Shown: positions 42,256 to 50,796 of the stretch, piece by piece
How positions within the stretch are numbered: the first letter of the stretch is position 1
Layout of the letters: every line of letters begins with the position of its first letter
NCBI RefSeq assembly: GCF_008370495.1
Contig: NZ_VTUX01000002.1
Span: 62,001-126,000, forward strand
Reading direction: 5' to 3'
Length of the DNA stretch: 64,000 nt
DNA from: Pseudohalioglobus sediminis
GTDB lineage: Bacteria > Pseudomonadota > Gammaproteobacteria > Pseudomonadales > Halieaceae
Program-made: the position numbers and the translations under genes
Notes under the pieces: generated by a model
Databases searched by the model: none
What the model was told of the DNA's origin: nothing
What the model saw: only the letters and a program-made list of their open reading frames with translations

Positions 42256-43470
42256 ATGGATATCGAACTGGACAGTGACGGCGCAGGCCCGCTCAAAGGC
42301 ATTACCGTACTCGACGTAACCAGCATGATTACCGGTCCGCTGTGCAGCCAGATGCTGGGTGACCTGGGCGCCGATGTCATCAAGGTGGAGCCCACCCATG
42401 GCGAGGTGGCCCGCTGGATGATGCCCCCGGAAAACGGCGGCCTGACCGGCTTTTACTGCCAGATGAACCGCAACAAGCGCAGCATCGCCATCAACCTGCA
42501 GCAAGCCGAGGGGGTCGAGATACTGAAAAAGCTGGCAGCGCAGGCTGACGTGCTGGTTGAAAACTTTCGTGGCGGTGTCGCCGACAGGCTCGGAATTGGC
42601 TACGACGCGCTGCGACCCCTCAACCCGCGGCTGATTTATGTCGCCATCACCGGCTTTGGTCCCAGTGGACCCTACGCGGAGCGCCCCGCCTACGACCCGA
42701 TCGCACAGGGCCTGGTCGGCATGATGCCGATACAGGGCAAGCCCTTCGGGGGCAAGCCGCAACTGATCCAGTCCGCCATTGTCGACAAGACCACAGCCAC
42801 CACTGCCGCGGGTGTGGCGCTGGCAGCGCTTTATGCCCGCGACGCCGGTAACGGTAGCGGCCTCGGGCAGCGCGTCGACGTCCCCATGATCGATGCCTAC
42901 GCGGCCAATTCCCTGCCCGACATGCTGGCAGTGGACAGCTTCCAGCCCTCGGCGCTGCCCGATGCCGAGCCGCTTGCGGTGCTGCGCACCTTTGCCACCC
43001 AGGACGGTTACGTGGTGGGCATGGCCTTGCAGGACAACCACTTCCGCGGCCTGTGCGAAGCGCTGGAATGTACGCAACTGCTGCAGCGTGAAGGCATGCG
43101 CAATGTCGGCGAGCGCATCAGCGACTTCGAACCCTGGCTGGATGCTATTGAGGCGGAGATCGCACGCTGGCCAACTGATGAACTGCTGTCACGGTTCGAG
43201 AAGCACGGCGTGCCCTTTGGCAAGGTGAAAACCGTTCGCGAATTTGCCGAGGACCCCCAGGCGCAACACAACCGCACGGTGTTCGATGCGGAGCATCCCC
43301 AGTTAGGCACCCTGCGCTACGTGCGCTACCCGGGGCACTTTTCCGAAACCCCCGCCAGTTTGCGCCTGCATCCACCGCGACTGGGTGAGCACAGTGACGC
43401 GATCCTGCAGGCCGCTGGTTATTCTGCGGCGTCCATTGAGGCATTGCGCGAAGCGGGTGTGGTGGCCTGA
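42256..43470 (+). CDS. CaiB/BaiF (class III) CoA-transferase
   Basis: 404 residues moving CoA from one acyl-CoA to a free acid. Signature VLDVTSMITGPLCSQMLGDL, GADVIKVEPTHGE, NKRSIAINLQQ, VLVENFRGG and the catalytic Asp in SAIVDKTTATTA are visible, with AITGFGPSGPYAERPAYDP in the middle. The ATG at 42256 follows GAGG at eight bases; a GTG at 42253 is adjacent. It is probably co-transcribed with the carboxyltransferase gene. Its stop abuts the convergent ABC1 gene with no base between. Confidence 0.93.
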   Translation: MDIELDSDGAGPLKGITVLDVTSMITGPLCSQMLGDLGADVIKVEPTHGEVARWMMPPENGGLTGFYCQMNRNKRSIAINLQQAEGVEILKKLAAQADVLVENFRGGVADRLGIGYDALRPLNPRLIYVAITGFGPSGPYAERPAYDPIAQGLVGMMPIQGKPFGGKPQLIQSAIVDKTTATTAAGVALAALYARDAGNGSGLGQRVDVPMIDAYAANSLPDMLAVDSFQPSALPDAEPLAVLRTFATQDGYVVGMALQDNHFRGLCEALECTQLLQREGMRNVGERISDFEPWLDAIEAEIARWPTDELLSRFEKHGVPFGKVKTVREFAEDPQAQHNRTVFDAEHPQLGTLRYVRYPGHFSETPASLRLHPPRLGEHSDAILQAAGYSAASIEALREAGVVA

Positions 43471-45501
43471 TTACGGCCCCGCAGTTGTTGCTCCCTCGCG
43501 ATTCCAGATCAGCCCGACCGGCAGGTCCCTGGCTACCTGGCGCAGCAGGCGCCGGCGGTATCCTGTGGCCTGCCGATAACCCTCCAGCGAGGGAAAACGG
43601 CACATAACAATCATCGCGTCCTGCGCCAGCGCCAGGCGCGATACGCCGCTGTAAATACCGAGGTAGGAACCCACCATGGCCGTGATCGACCGGGTCAGGT
43701 GCATGTAATTGCCATCAATAACAATACCCTGGCGACTCATCACCGTACCCAGGCCAATGGCCAGGTCAAAGCGGGACTTGAGACCCTCCACGCCCTCCCG
43801 GTACAGCACCAGCGGGAAATCAAGCCCGATGGGCTCAACCGGGTTCTCCTGCAGTGTTTCAACGATATGCCCGAGCATTTCCTGGCGGCGCTGCAGCAGT
43901 GCATCGCCGTCGCTGGACAGGTCGATCATGGCGTCTGCGATCGCGGTGGCGTCAGCGGCAAAGACAGCCTGCAGGTAGCGCAACGCCGGTCGCCAGATCG
44001 GGCCGACGTCTACGCTGTTGCCCCAGTCGATGAAATACAGGCGCTGTTCGTCGTCGACCAGCAGGTTGCCGGGGTGCAGATCGCCGTGGAACTCGCGGTA
44101 CACGAGCATGTGCGACAGCACGGTATGCAGGAACGCGCGACCCACCTTGCGTCGCGCGCGCTGCGCCTTGCGCTTGCCGAGTGCATCAAATGCCGTGGAC
44201 AGGCTGCTGGCGCCCTCAACGTACTGCATCTCTATCACGCGTCGCGTGGTCTGGTACACCTGCGGCACGTGCCAGCCGCCCGTGTAGCCTGCGCGTTCTG
44301 CAAAGCGTGCCTGCACCGCAGCCTCGGCCTCAAAGTCCAGTTCGGCGCGGAAGCCCTCTACGAAAACGTCCACCTGGTCCAGCCATGAGGACAGGAATGG
44401 CGACAGCTTGGAGTGCGGCGCCCAGTACTGGCTGCTGAGTATCGCCAGCTTGATCACCGTCTTGCCAATGATGAACTCGCGTTCGAGGTTGTGTCGACCC
44501 ACCTTCACCACCAGGGTTTTCAGTTCCTGGCGGCCACGTCGGTTGCGCACCGGTTTTTCCGCCACGAACACGGAGGCAATGGAACCTGACTTGAGCGGTT
44601 TGGACGCGTCGAAGTTGTAGTAACGCTGCCCCGGCAACTCGCCGAAACTCTCCATGAACGCCTGCTCGACTTCCGCCGGCGTCATCGGTTCCACGTCTTC
44701 CTGGAACACCTCCAGCGCTGCGCTGATCTCCTCCGGCAGGAAATCCGATCCGGAGGCAGCCACCTGCGCCATCTTGATGAAGAAGGGGCCAAACTCCCGC
44801 ACCATTTGCGCCACGATGGCAGCTTGCGCCTTGAAATCCTCGGGGTCGGTTTCGAAAAACTCGCGGATATACGCCAGGGCGCCGATCTGTCGCCTGAAGA
44901 TGTCAAGGTCGGAACGCAACACGCCGGTCTGGTCGAAAATCTCACGCAGATGCCGATTGTTGCTGTGCCGCATGTGCTTGAGCTGATTGATCACCCTTAC
45001 CAGCAAGGGCTCGTAGGCGTTGGCGACGATGCGCGCCACCTCCAGGCTCACTTCCCCGAGCCCCTTGAGCTCGGGTTCACTCATCAGGTCGTTAAAAAAC
45101 TGCCAGAACTCTTCGGTGACCTGTTCAGGGATAGGAAACACAGAGCGCGCAGTAACCTGGTCCATGAGAAAGCGCAGCAGGTTCTCCGTGCTCTGCTCAT
45201 TGGGCAGGATGTTGTCTTCACGCAGGCGGCGTGTGAGTTGGGTAAGCTGGGCGGTAACGGGATGGGTCTGCAGCGACTCAAACAGCGCATCCAGGGCGTC
45301 GTGCAGTTCGGCTTCCGTGACATCGGCATGGCGGTTGAGCAGTGAAGCCAGGGGCCGCAAGGCCACATATACGCGCGCCATGCCCGAGGCATACTCGCCA
45401 GTGGATCGCAGGACACGGGTAGTCTGTTCGCGCAGCACAGGCAGCCACTCTTCCAGCTTGATGGTGCTTTCCGCGTCCCTTACGGGCTCTGTTTGCGACA
45501 A
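43471..45501 (-). CDS. ABC1/UbiB-like atypical kinase-family protein with altered motifs
   Basis: 676 residues. The C-terminal half carries ABC1-type features: GSIASVFVAEK as nucleotide loop, LVVKVGRHNLE with the invariant Lys, HGDLHPGNLLVDD catalytic loop and FIDWGNSVDVG as metal motif. The inhibitory KxGQ motif of UbiB/ADCK3 reads KMAQ in FFIKMAQVAASG. The N-terminal 200 residues are helical and unlike UbiB; no membrane helices are evident at the C-terminus. The TTG start at 45501 has AGGGA upstream. A role in quinone or lipid metabolism is inferred from the family only. Confidence 0.85.
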   Translation of the reverse strand: MSQTEPVRDAESTIKLEEWLPVLREQTTRVLRSTGEYASGMARVYVALRPLASLLNRHADVTEAELHDALDALFESLQTHPVTAQLTQLTRRLREDNILPNEQSTENLLRFLMDQVTARSVFPIPEQVTEEFWQFFNDLMSEPELKGLGEVSLEVARIVANAYEPLLVRVINQLKHMRHSNNRHLREIFDQTGVLRSDLDIFRRQIGALAYIREFFETDPEDFKAQAAIVAQMVREFGPFFIKMAQVAASGSDFLPEEISAALEVFQEDVEPMTPAEVEQAFMESFGELPGQRYYNFDASKPLKSGSIASVFVAEKPVRNRRGRQELKTLVVKVGRHNLEREFIIGKTVIKLAILSSQYWAPHSKLSPFLSSWLDQVDVFVEGFRAELDFEAEAAVQARFAERAGYTGGWHVPQVYQTTRRVIEMQYVEGASSLSTAFDALGKRKAQRARRKVGRAFLHTVLSHMLVYREFHGDLHPGNLLVDDEQRLYFIDWGNSVDVGPIWRPALRYLQAVFAADATAIADAMIDLSSDGDALLQRRQEMLGHIVETLQENPVEPIGLDFPLVLYREGVEGLKSRFDLAIGLGTVMSRQGIVIDGNYMHLTRSITAMVGSYLGIYSGVSRLALAQDAMIVMCRFPSLEGYRQATGYRRRLLRQVARDLPVGLIWNREGATTAGP

Positions 45502-45630
45502 GTATTGTTCCCTGCCGCGTGCTGCGGCATCAGTTTTACTCAGGGGTACATCTACTGCGTCAGGTTACTGCGTGGCACCAGATGTTGTGGTCATTGTCTA
45601 TGATCGCCGTCGCCCGGACAAGTGCCAATA

Positions 45631-45930
45631 TCAGGGCAGGACCAGCTTGTAAGGTTTGACGATCACCTTGCGGGTGACCCCGTTCAGGGCGTAAGGATCC
45701 GAATCTGCCCAGGCCTGTGCCGCCTCAAGCGAATCAAAGTCAGCCACGATCAGGCTACCGGTAAAACCCGATTCACCGGGCTCCTCGGTGTCGACCGCCG
45801 GGTGCGGCCCTGCGATCAGCAGGCGCCCCTGGTCGACAAGTTCCTGCAGACGTTGCAGATGTGCCTGCCGATTGGCTTTGCGGCCGGCCAGGCTGTTCTC
45901 AACATCCTGGGTCATGATGGCGTACCACAT
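45631..45930 (-). CDS. yciI: YciI-family protein
   Basis: 99-residue YCII fold: N-terminal MWYAIMTQDVENSL, conserved-looking HLQRLQELVDQGRLLIAGPHP with the His usual in this family, and C-terminal SLEAAQAWADSDPYALNGVT with an Asp-Pro-Tyr. The role of YciI proteins is still unclear; some may hydrolyse small lactones or act as dimeric binding proteins. It follows the crotonase gene by 15 bases on the same strand, so the two likely form an operon. Confidence 0.9.
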   Translation of the reverse strand: MWYAIMTQDVENSLAGRKANRQAHLQRLQELVDQGRLLIAGPHPAVDTEEPGESGFTGSLIVADFDSLEAAQAWADSDPYALNGVTRKVIVKPYKLVLP

Positions 45931-45945
45931 GTTCCCCTCCTCCCT

Positions 45946-46746
45946 TTACTTGCGCTTGCTGCGCGCCTTGAGTTGTGACAAACGTTCTGCCATGGCAGTC
46001 ATATCCACCGCGCTGTTGTAGGCCCGTGCCGCATCACCTTCCACATCCAGTCCATGCGCCAGGCTGGTTTCCCAGCCCTTGTTCATGACCTGTTTAATGC
46101 GGTACAGCGGTTCCGGGAGGCAGGTGGCGATCTCGCGAGCGGTCTCCAGCGCCGCGCCGAGCAATGCATCGTCCGGCAGCACGCGATTTACCAGACCCCA
46201 CTGCAGGCCCTCCTCGGCGCTGTAGTAGTTGCCGGTAAAACTGATTTCCCTGGCCCTGTTGATACCCACCAGTCGCGGTAGTTTTTGTGATAAGCCCCAG
46301 CCGGGCAACAGCCCGACCCGGGCGTGGGTATCGGCAAAGCGCGCGCTCTCAGCCGCGTAAATAAAATCGCAGGCCAGGGCCAGTTCGAAGCCGCCGGTCA
46401 CGGCAACGCCATTTACCGCCGCAATGATGGGCTTGGGGCAATCATTAAAGGCCTGCAGCAGGGGTGCATTCGGCCCCAGTGACACCCCATCGGACATTAA
46501 CGAGCCATCGCCTGACAGCACTTTCAGGTCGACGCCGGCGGAGAATGCCCGACCAGTTCCCGTCAGCACAATGGCATGCACCGCATTGTCTTCTGCCAGG
46601 TGCAGCATCGCATCACGCAGGCCATCGAGACAGGTCCTGGTGAGTGCATTGAACTGCTGCGGGCGATTCAGTTTCAGCAAGGCCACGCCCTCGCCACGGC
46701 TTAGCAACAGTTCGCCATCAGCGAGTGATTTTTCTGGTCCCAACAT
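45946..46746 (-). CDS. Crotonase-fold enoyl-CoA hydratase/isomerase-like protein
   Basis: 266 residues. Oxyanion-hole regions AFSAGVDLKVLS and GVAVTGGFELALACDF. The first catalytic glutamate position reads Thr-His in FADTHARVGLLPGWG, the second is retained as REISFTGN, the same substitution as in the crotonase at 26256-27023. The two share the block GWGLSQKLPRL and most surrounding residues. The ATG at 46746 lies 26 bases from a 17-base palindrome. It is divergent from an acyl-CoA dehydrogenase and leads into yciI. Confidence 0.9.
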   Translation of the reverse strand: MLGPEKSLADGELLLSRGEGVALLKLNRPQQFNALTRTCLDGLRDAMLHLAEDNAVHAIVLTGTGRAFSAGVDLKVLSGDGSLMSDGVSLGPNAPLLQAFNDCPKPIIAAVNGVAVTGGFELALACDFIYAAESARFADTHARVGLLPGWGLSQKLPRLVGINRAREISFTGNYYSAEEGLQWGLVNRVLPDDALLGAALETAREIATCLPEPLYRIKQVMNKGWETSLAHGLDVEGDAARAYNSAVDMTAMAERLSQLKARSKRK

Positions 46747-46772
46747 AAAGTCTTTGCCCTCTGTAGACAGTT

Positions 46773-46789
46773 ACCCGCATTATGCGGGT
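46773..46789. promoter_or_regulatory. Perfect palindrome in the crotonase/acyl-CoA dehydrogenase divergent region
   Basis: ACCCGCATTATGCGGGT: 8-base arms (46773-46780 and 46782-46789) around a single T. A second inverted repeat, GCCGGC at 46793-46798 and 46809-46814, follows. The position in the 185-base divergent region suits an operator shared by both genes; no regulator gene is adjacent. Confidence 0.45.
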
Positions 46790-46931
46790 TGAGCCGGCAA
46801 ATAACAGTGCCGGCAGACAATCATTGAAGCACTCAAGACGATGCCTGATAGCGGATGGCAGGCCGAACCATTTGAGTGATGGCGCCAGCCTTCCTATGAT
46901 TGACGCTTAACACCTGACGGAGTCTCACACC

Positions 46932-48155
46932 ATGTACCAGTTCAGCGAACGTTCCCAGCAGCTACAGGCGCAGCTCAAACAATTCATGCAGGAGCATATT
47001 TATCCCAGCGAGGAGAATTATGCCCGGCAGTTGCATGAGGCTACCGATCGCTGGGCCCCGCTGCCACTTATGGATGAACTCAAGGAGAAGGCACGGGCAG
47101 CGGGCCTGTGGAATCTCTTCATACCGCCTTCGCTGGCCGAATTCGCCGATCACGACGGCCTCAGCAACTTCGACTACGCGCCGCTGGCGGAAATCATGGG
47201 CCGCGTGCTCTGGAGCCCGGAGGTATTCAATTGTAACGCGCCCGACACCGGCAACATGGAAGTGTTCATGAAGTACGGTACCCGTGCGCAACAGGAGCAA
47301 TGGCTGACGCCGCTGCTGAATGGCGAAATACGCTCAGCCTATGCCATGACCGAACCACAGGTCGCCTGCTCGGACGCGACCAATGTGGAGTTGCGTATTG
47401 AACGCGACGCTGACGAGTGGGTGCTCAACGGTCGCAAGTGGTTTACCTCTAACGCCATGCACACGCGCACTGCGGTGTTTATTGTCATGGGCAAGAGCGA
47501 CCCGGACAACCCAAACCGCCACCAGCAGCAGAGCCAGGTGCTGGTGCCTCGCGACACGCCGGGGGTGGAAATCACACGTGCACTGACGACTCTTGGCTAC
47601 GATGACGCACCGCTGGGGCATGCAGAAATGCGCTTCGACAATGTACGCGTGCCAGTGGACAACATGTTACTGGGTGAAGGCAGGGGCTTTGAAATAGCCC
47701 AGGGGCGTCTGGGCCCGGGCCGCATACACCACTGCATGCGGCTGATAGGCATCGCCGAGCGCTCACTGGAGCTGGCGTGCCAGCGCTCGGTATCGCGTAC
47801 CACCTTTGGCCGTACCCTGGATCGTCACCAGTCGGTGCGCGAAGACATTGCCAAGAGCTTCTCTGAAATCGAGATGGCTCGACTCCTGGTGCTGAAGACT
47901 GCCGCGCGCATGGACGAAGTGGGCGCGAAAGGAGCCATGGAAATGATCGCTGCCAGCAAGATCAGTGTGCCTATCATGATGCAGCAGGTTATTGATCGCT
48001 GTATGCAGTTGCACGGCGCCGGCGGGTTGACCGAGGATTACTGCATGGCCGAAGGTTTCAATTATGCGCGCTGGTGCCGCCAGGCGGATGGTCCCGACCA
48101 GGTACACCAGATGGCGTTGGGGAAAATGGTCATCAAGCGTCACACTGAACAGTAG
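46932..48155 (+). CDS. Acyl-CoA dehydrogenase (ACAD10/11-like)
   Basis: 407-residue FAD-dependent acyl-CoA dehydrogenase. Signatures: AYAMTEPQVACSDATNVELR for the flavin/substrate region, RTTFGRTLDRHQSVREDIAK in the helical C-domain and ARWCRQADGPDQVHQMALGK at the C-terminus. The A-D-G-P-D-x-V-H element marks the ACAD10/11-type group, in which the usual catalytic Glu is replaced. The ATG at 46932 has GGAG about ten bases upstream. An SDR starts 9 bases after its stop, so both work together. Chain length preference unknown. Confidence 0.92.
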   Translation: MYQFSERSQQLQAQLKQFMQEHIYPSEENYARQLHEATDRWAPLPLMDELKEKARAAGLWNLFIPPSLAEFADHDGLSNFDYAPLAEIMGRVLWSPEVFNCNAPDTGNMEVFMKYGTRAQQEQWLTPLLNGEIRSAYAMTEPQVACSDATNVELRIERDADEWVLNGRKWFTSNAMHTRTAVFIVMGKSDPDNPNRHQQQSQVLVPRDTPGVEITRALTTLGYDDAPLGHAEMRFDNVRVPVDNMLLGEGRGFEIAQGRLGPGRIHHCMRLIGIAERSLELACQRSVSRTTFGRTLDRHQSVREDIAKSFSEIEMARLLVLKTAARMDEVGAKGAMEMIAASKISVPIMMQQVIDRCMQLHGAGGLTEDYCMAEGFNYARWCRQADGPDQVHQMALGKMVIKRHTEQ

Positions 48156-48164
48156 GCCCAGAGT

Positions 48165-48944
48165 ATGCATGCAACAACACAATCACTTTTCAGCCTGGCG
48201 GGCAAAACTGCCCTGGTTACCGGCGCATCCAGCGGCCTGGGCGCCCACTTCGCCAGCGTACTGGCGGCAGCCGGCGCTAACGTGGTGGCGGCGGCACGCA
48301 GGCAGGAGCGACTGGATTCGCTGGTCGCGCAAATCACTGACAACGGCGGCAAGGCCACAGCAGTGGCCATGGATGTCACTGATGGCGACAGCGTCAACGC
48401 GGCGCTGGACGAGGCAGTTGACGCTTTCGCAGCCGTGGATATTCTGGTGAACAATGCCGGTGTAGCCGGCTCCCGCTTTTGCCTCAACGTCGATGAGCGT
48501 AACTGGGACTACATCATGGACACCAACCTCAAGGGCGCTTGGCGCGTGGCGCAGGCAGTCGCCGCGCGCAGCGTGGCGGCGCATCGCCCCTGCAGCATCA
48601 TCAATATCGCCTCCATACTCGGCCTGCGGGTGGGCTTTGGTGAAAGCGCCTATGGTGTGTCCAAGGCAGGTGTGGTCCAGCTCACGCGTGCCCTGGCCCT
48701 GGAACTGGCCGCCAAGGATATTCGTGTGAACGCGATCTGCCCCGGGTACTTTGCGACTGAGATGAACAGTGATTACCTGCACTCGGAAGAAGGCCAGGCT
48801 TACCTGGAACGCACCCCGGCCCGACGCATGGGCGAGCTGGATGAACTCAGCGGCCCCCTGTTGCTGCTGGCCTCCGGCGCCGGCAGTTTCGTCAACGGCG
48901 CGATCATCCCTGTGGATGGTGGCCACCTGGTCAGTTCGCTGTAA
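48165..48944 (+). CDS. Short-chain dehydrogenase/reductase
   Basis: 259-residue SDR with TGASSGLGAHFA, NNAGVAGSRF, Ser in NIASILGLR, YGVSKAGVVQL and C-terminal GAIIPVDGGHLVSSL. The Arg-Arg after the second strand (AAARRQERL) suggests NADP(H). Close coupling to the acyl-CoA dehydrogenase (9-base gap) indicates a beta-oxidation-like step on the same substrate, for instance 3-hydroxyacyl-CoA oxidation. The SulP gene follows after 84 bases. Confidence 0.92.
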   Translation: MHATTQSLFSLAGKTALVTGASSGLGAHFASVLAAAGANVVAAARRQERLDSLVAQITDNGGKATAVAMDVTDGDSVNAALDEAVDAFAAVDILVNNAGVAGSRFCLNVDERNWDYIMDTNLKGAWRVAQAVAARSVAAHRPCSIINIASILGLRVGFGESAYGVSKAGVVQLTRALALELAAKDIRVNAICPGYFATEMNSDYLHSEEGQAYLERTPARRMGELDELSGPLLLLASGAGSFVNGAIIPVDGGHLVSSL

Positions 48945-49028
48945 GCGGTGGCCAGAGTTTCCGGTTTCGTTGTCATTATGTTGAACGCTTCGCACCCGCA
49001 GCCGCGCGCTACCAAATAGGAGATGCCG

Positions 49029-50738
49029 ATGGCGCCGGAATGGCTACGGGACTATCGCAAGGAAACCTTCGTCAGCGACCTGTTGGCAGGGATTATCGTC
49101 ACCATCATGCTGATACCGCAGTCGCTGGCCTATGCGTTGTTGGCCGGTCTGCCCGCCGAGATGGGTTTGTATGCCAGCATCCTGCCGCTGGTGGCCTACG
49201 CACTGCTGGGCAGCAGTCGCACACTCTCGGTGGGGCCGGTGGCGGTCATATCCCTGATGACAGCGATGGCGGTGGGCGATATAGCCGCTTCAGGTTCGCC
49301 CCATTACATCGAGGCCGCCATTGTGCTGGCAGCGCTATCCGGTGTGCTGTTGCTGTTGATGGGCGTCCTGCGCCTCGGCTTTCTCGCCAACCTGCTGTCT
49401 CACCCGGTAGTGTCCGGTTTCATAACCGCCTCTGCCGTGATCATCGCTGTGGGGCAGTTCCGCCACTTGCTGGGTATTCCGGCGCAGGGCGACAATCTCA
49501 TCGCCCTGCTCGCGTCGCTCTTCGCCAATATCGGCGCCACCAACTGGATTACCCTGGGTATCGGCCTCGGCGCCACCGGCTTCCTGATATGGTCTCGACG
49601 GGGGCTGTTGCGCCTGTTGCTCCGGCTCGGGCTGCCCGAGCAGCTGTCGCGCATCCTCGCCAAAGCCGGCCCCGTACTGGTCATTCTGGTAACGGTGGCG
49701 CTGAGTTACCTGTTCCAGTTAGGGGCGCACGGAGTTGCCCTGGTCGGCGAAGTACCACGCGGGCTACCCGACCTGGCACTGCCCTCCTTCGACGCTGAAC
49801 TATGGTCCCAGCTACTGGTTTCAGCGCTGCTTATCTCCATTATCGGGTTTGTCGAATCGGTTTCCGTGGGCAAGACACTGGCCGCCAAACGCCGCCAGCG
49901 GATAGATCCCAATCGTGAGCTGGTTGCGCTGGGCGGTGCCAATGTGGCTTCGGCATTCTCCGGCGGATTTCCGGTAACCGGCGGTTTTTCCCGCTCGGTT
50001 GTCAATTTCGATGCCGGCGCGCAAACCCCCGCCGCGAGTATACTGGCGGCCATGGGCATCGCCCTCGCGGCGCTGTTCCTCACCTCACTGCTCTTCTACC
50101 TGCCCAAGGCAACGCTCGCCGCCACGATTGTCGTCGCCGTAAGCAGCCTGGTGGACTTTGGCCAGATCCGCCGCGCCTGGCACTACTCGCGCTCGGACTT
50201 TATCGCCATTGTCACCACTATCATCGCCACGCTCACCCTGGGTATAGAGCTGGGCGTGCTGGCCGGCATCCTGTCTTCCGTGCTGCTGCACCTTTACAAG
50301 ACCACGCGGCCCCATATCGCCATCGTCGGCGCCGTGGCCGGGACGGAACATTACCGCAACGTGGAACGCCACAACGTCATCACCCATCCCAACCTGGTCT
50401 CACTGCGAATAGATGAAAGCCTGTATTTTGCAAACAGCAGTTACCTCGAGGACTATATATATCGCCTCGTGGCCGAAAGTGACCAACTGGAGCACGTGAT
50501 ACTGCAGTGCACAGCAGTCAACGAGATCGACATGAGTGCGCTGGAGACGCTGGAAGCAATAGATCACCGTTTGCAGGAACAGGGCATACGCCTGCATCTG
50601 AGTGAAGTGAAAGGACCGGTCATGGACGCCCTGCAAAGCGTGGACTTCCTGCGACAGTTGTCCGGCGAGGTTTTTCTCAGTCACCACCAGGCTGTGAAAG
50701 CGCTGAAGCGGGACGAGATCGAGCCCTACATAATCTGA
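49029..50738 (+). CDS. SulP/SLC26-family anion transporter
   Basis: 569-residue inner-membrane carrier for sulfate, bicarbonate or other anions. The N-terminal region has the family signature MLIPQSLAYALLAGLPAEMG and about 12-14 hydrophobic segments; a cytoplasmic STAS domain occupies roughly residues 430-555 (VILQCTAVNEIDMSALETLE). The ATG at 49029 is preferred to 49023 because AGGAG then lies at proper spacing. Substrate cannot be told from sequence; members in marine bacteria often move bicarbonate or sulfate. Confidence 0.93.
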   Translation: MAPEWLRDYRKETFVSDLLAGIIVTIMLIPQSLAYALLAGLPAEMGLYASILPLVAYALLGSSRTLSVGPVAVISLMTAMAVGDIAASGSPHYIEAAIVLAALSGVLLLLMGVLRLGFLANLLSHPVVSGFITASAVIIAVGQFRHLLGIPAQGDNLIALLASLFANIGATNWITLGIGLGATGFLIWSRRGLLRLLLRLGLPEQLSRILAKAGPVLVILVTVALSYLFQLGAHGVALVGEVPRGLPDLALPSFDAELWSQLLVSALLISIIGFVESVSVGKTLAAKRRQRIDPNRELVALGGANVASAFSGGFPVTGGFSRSVVNFDAGAQTPAASILAAMGIALAALFLTSLLFYLPKATLAATIVVAVSSLVDFGQIRRAWHYSRSDFIAIVTTIIATLTLGIELGVLAGILSSVLLHLYKTTRPHIAIVGAVAGTEHYRNVERHNVITHPNLVSLRIDESLYFANSSYLEDYIYRLVAESDQLEHVILQCTAVNEIDMSALETLEAIDHRLQEQGIRLHLSEVKGPVMDALQSVDFLRQLSGEVFLSHHQAVKALKRDEIEPYII

Positions 50739-50796
50739 AACGCCTGCCCCACTCTGCTATCATCGCAACGACTCCTGATTCAAACGGCCTGGTTGT

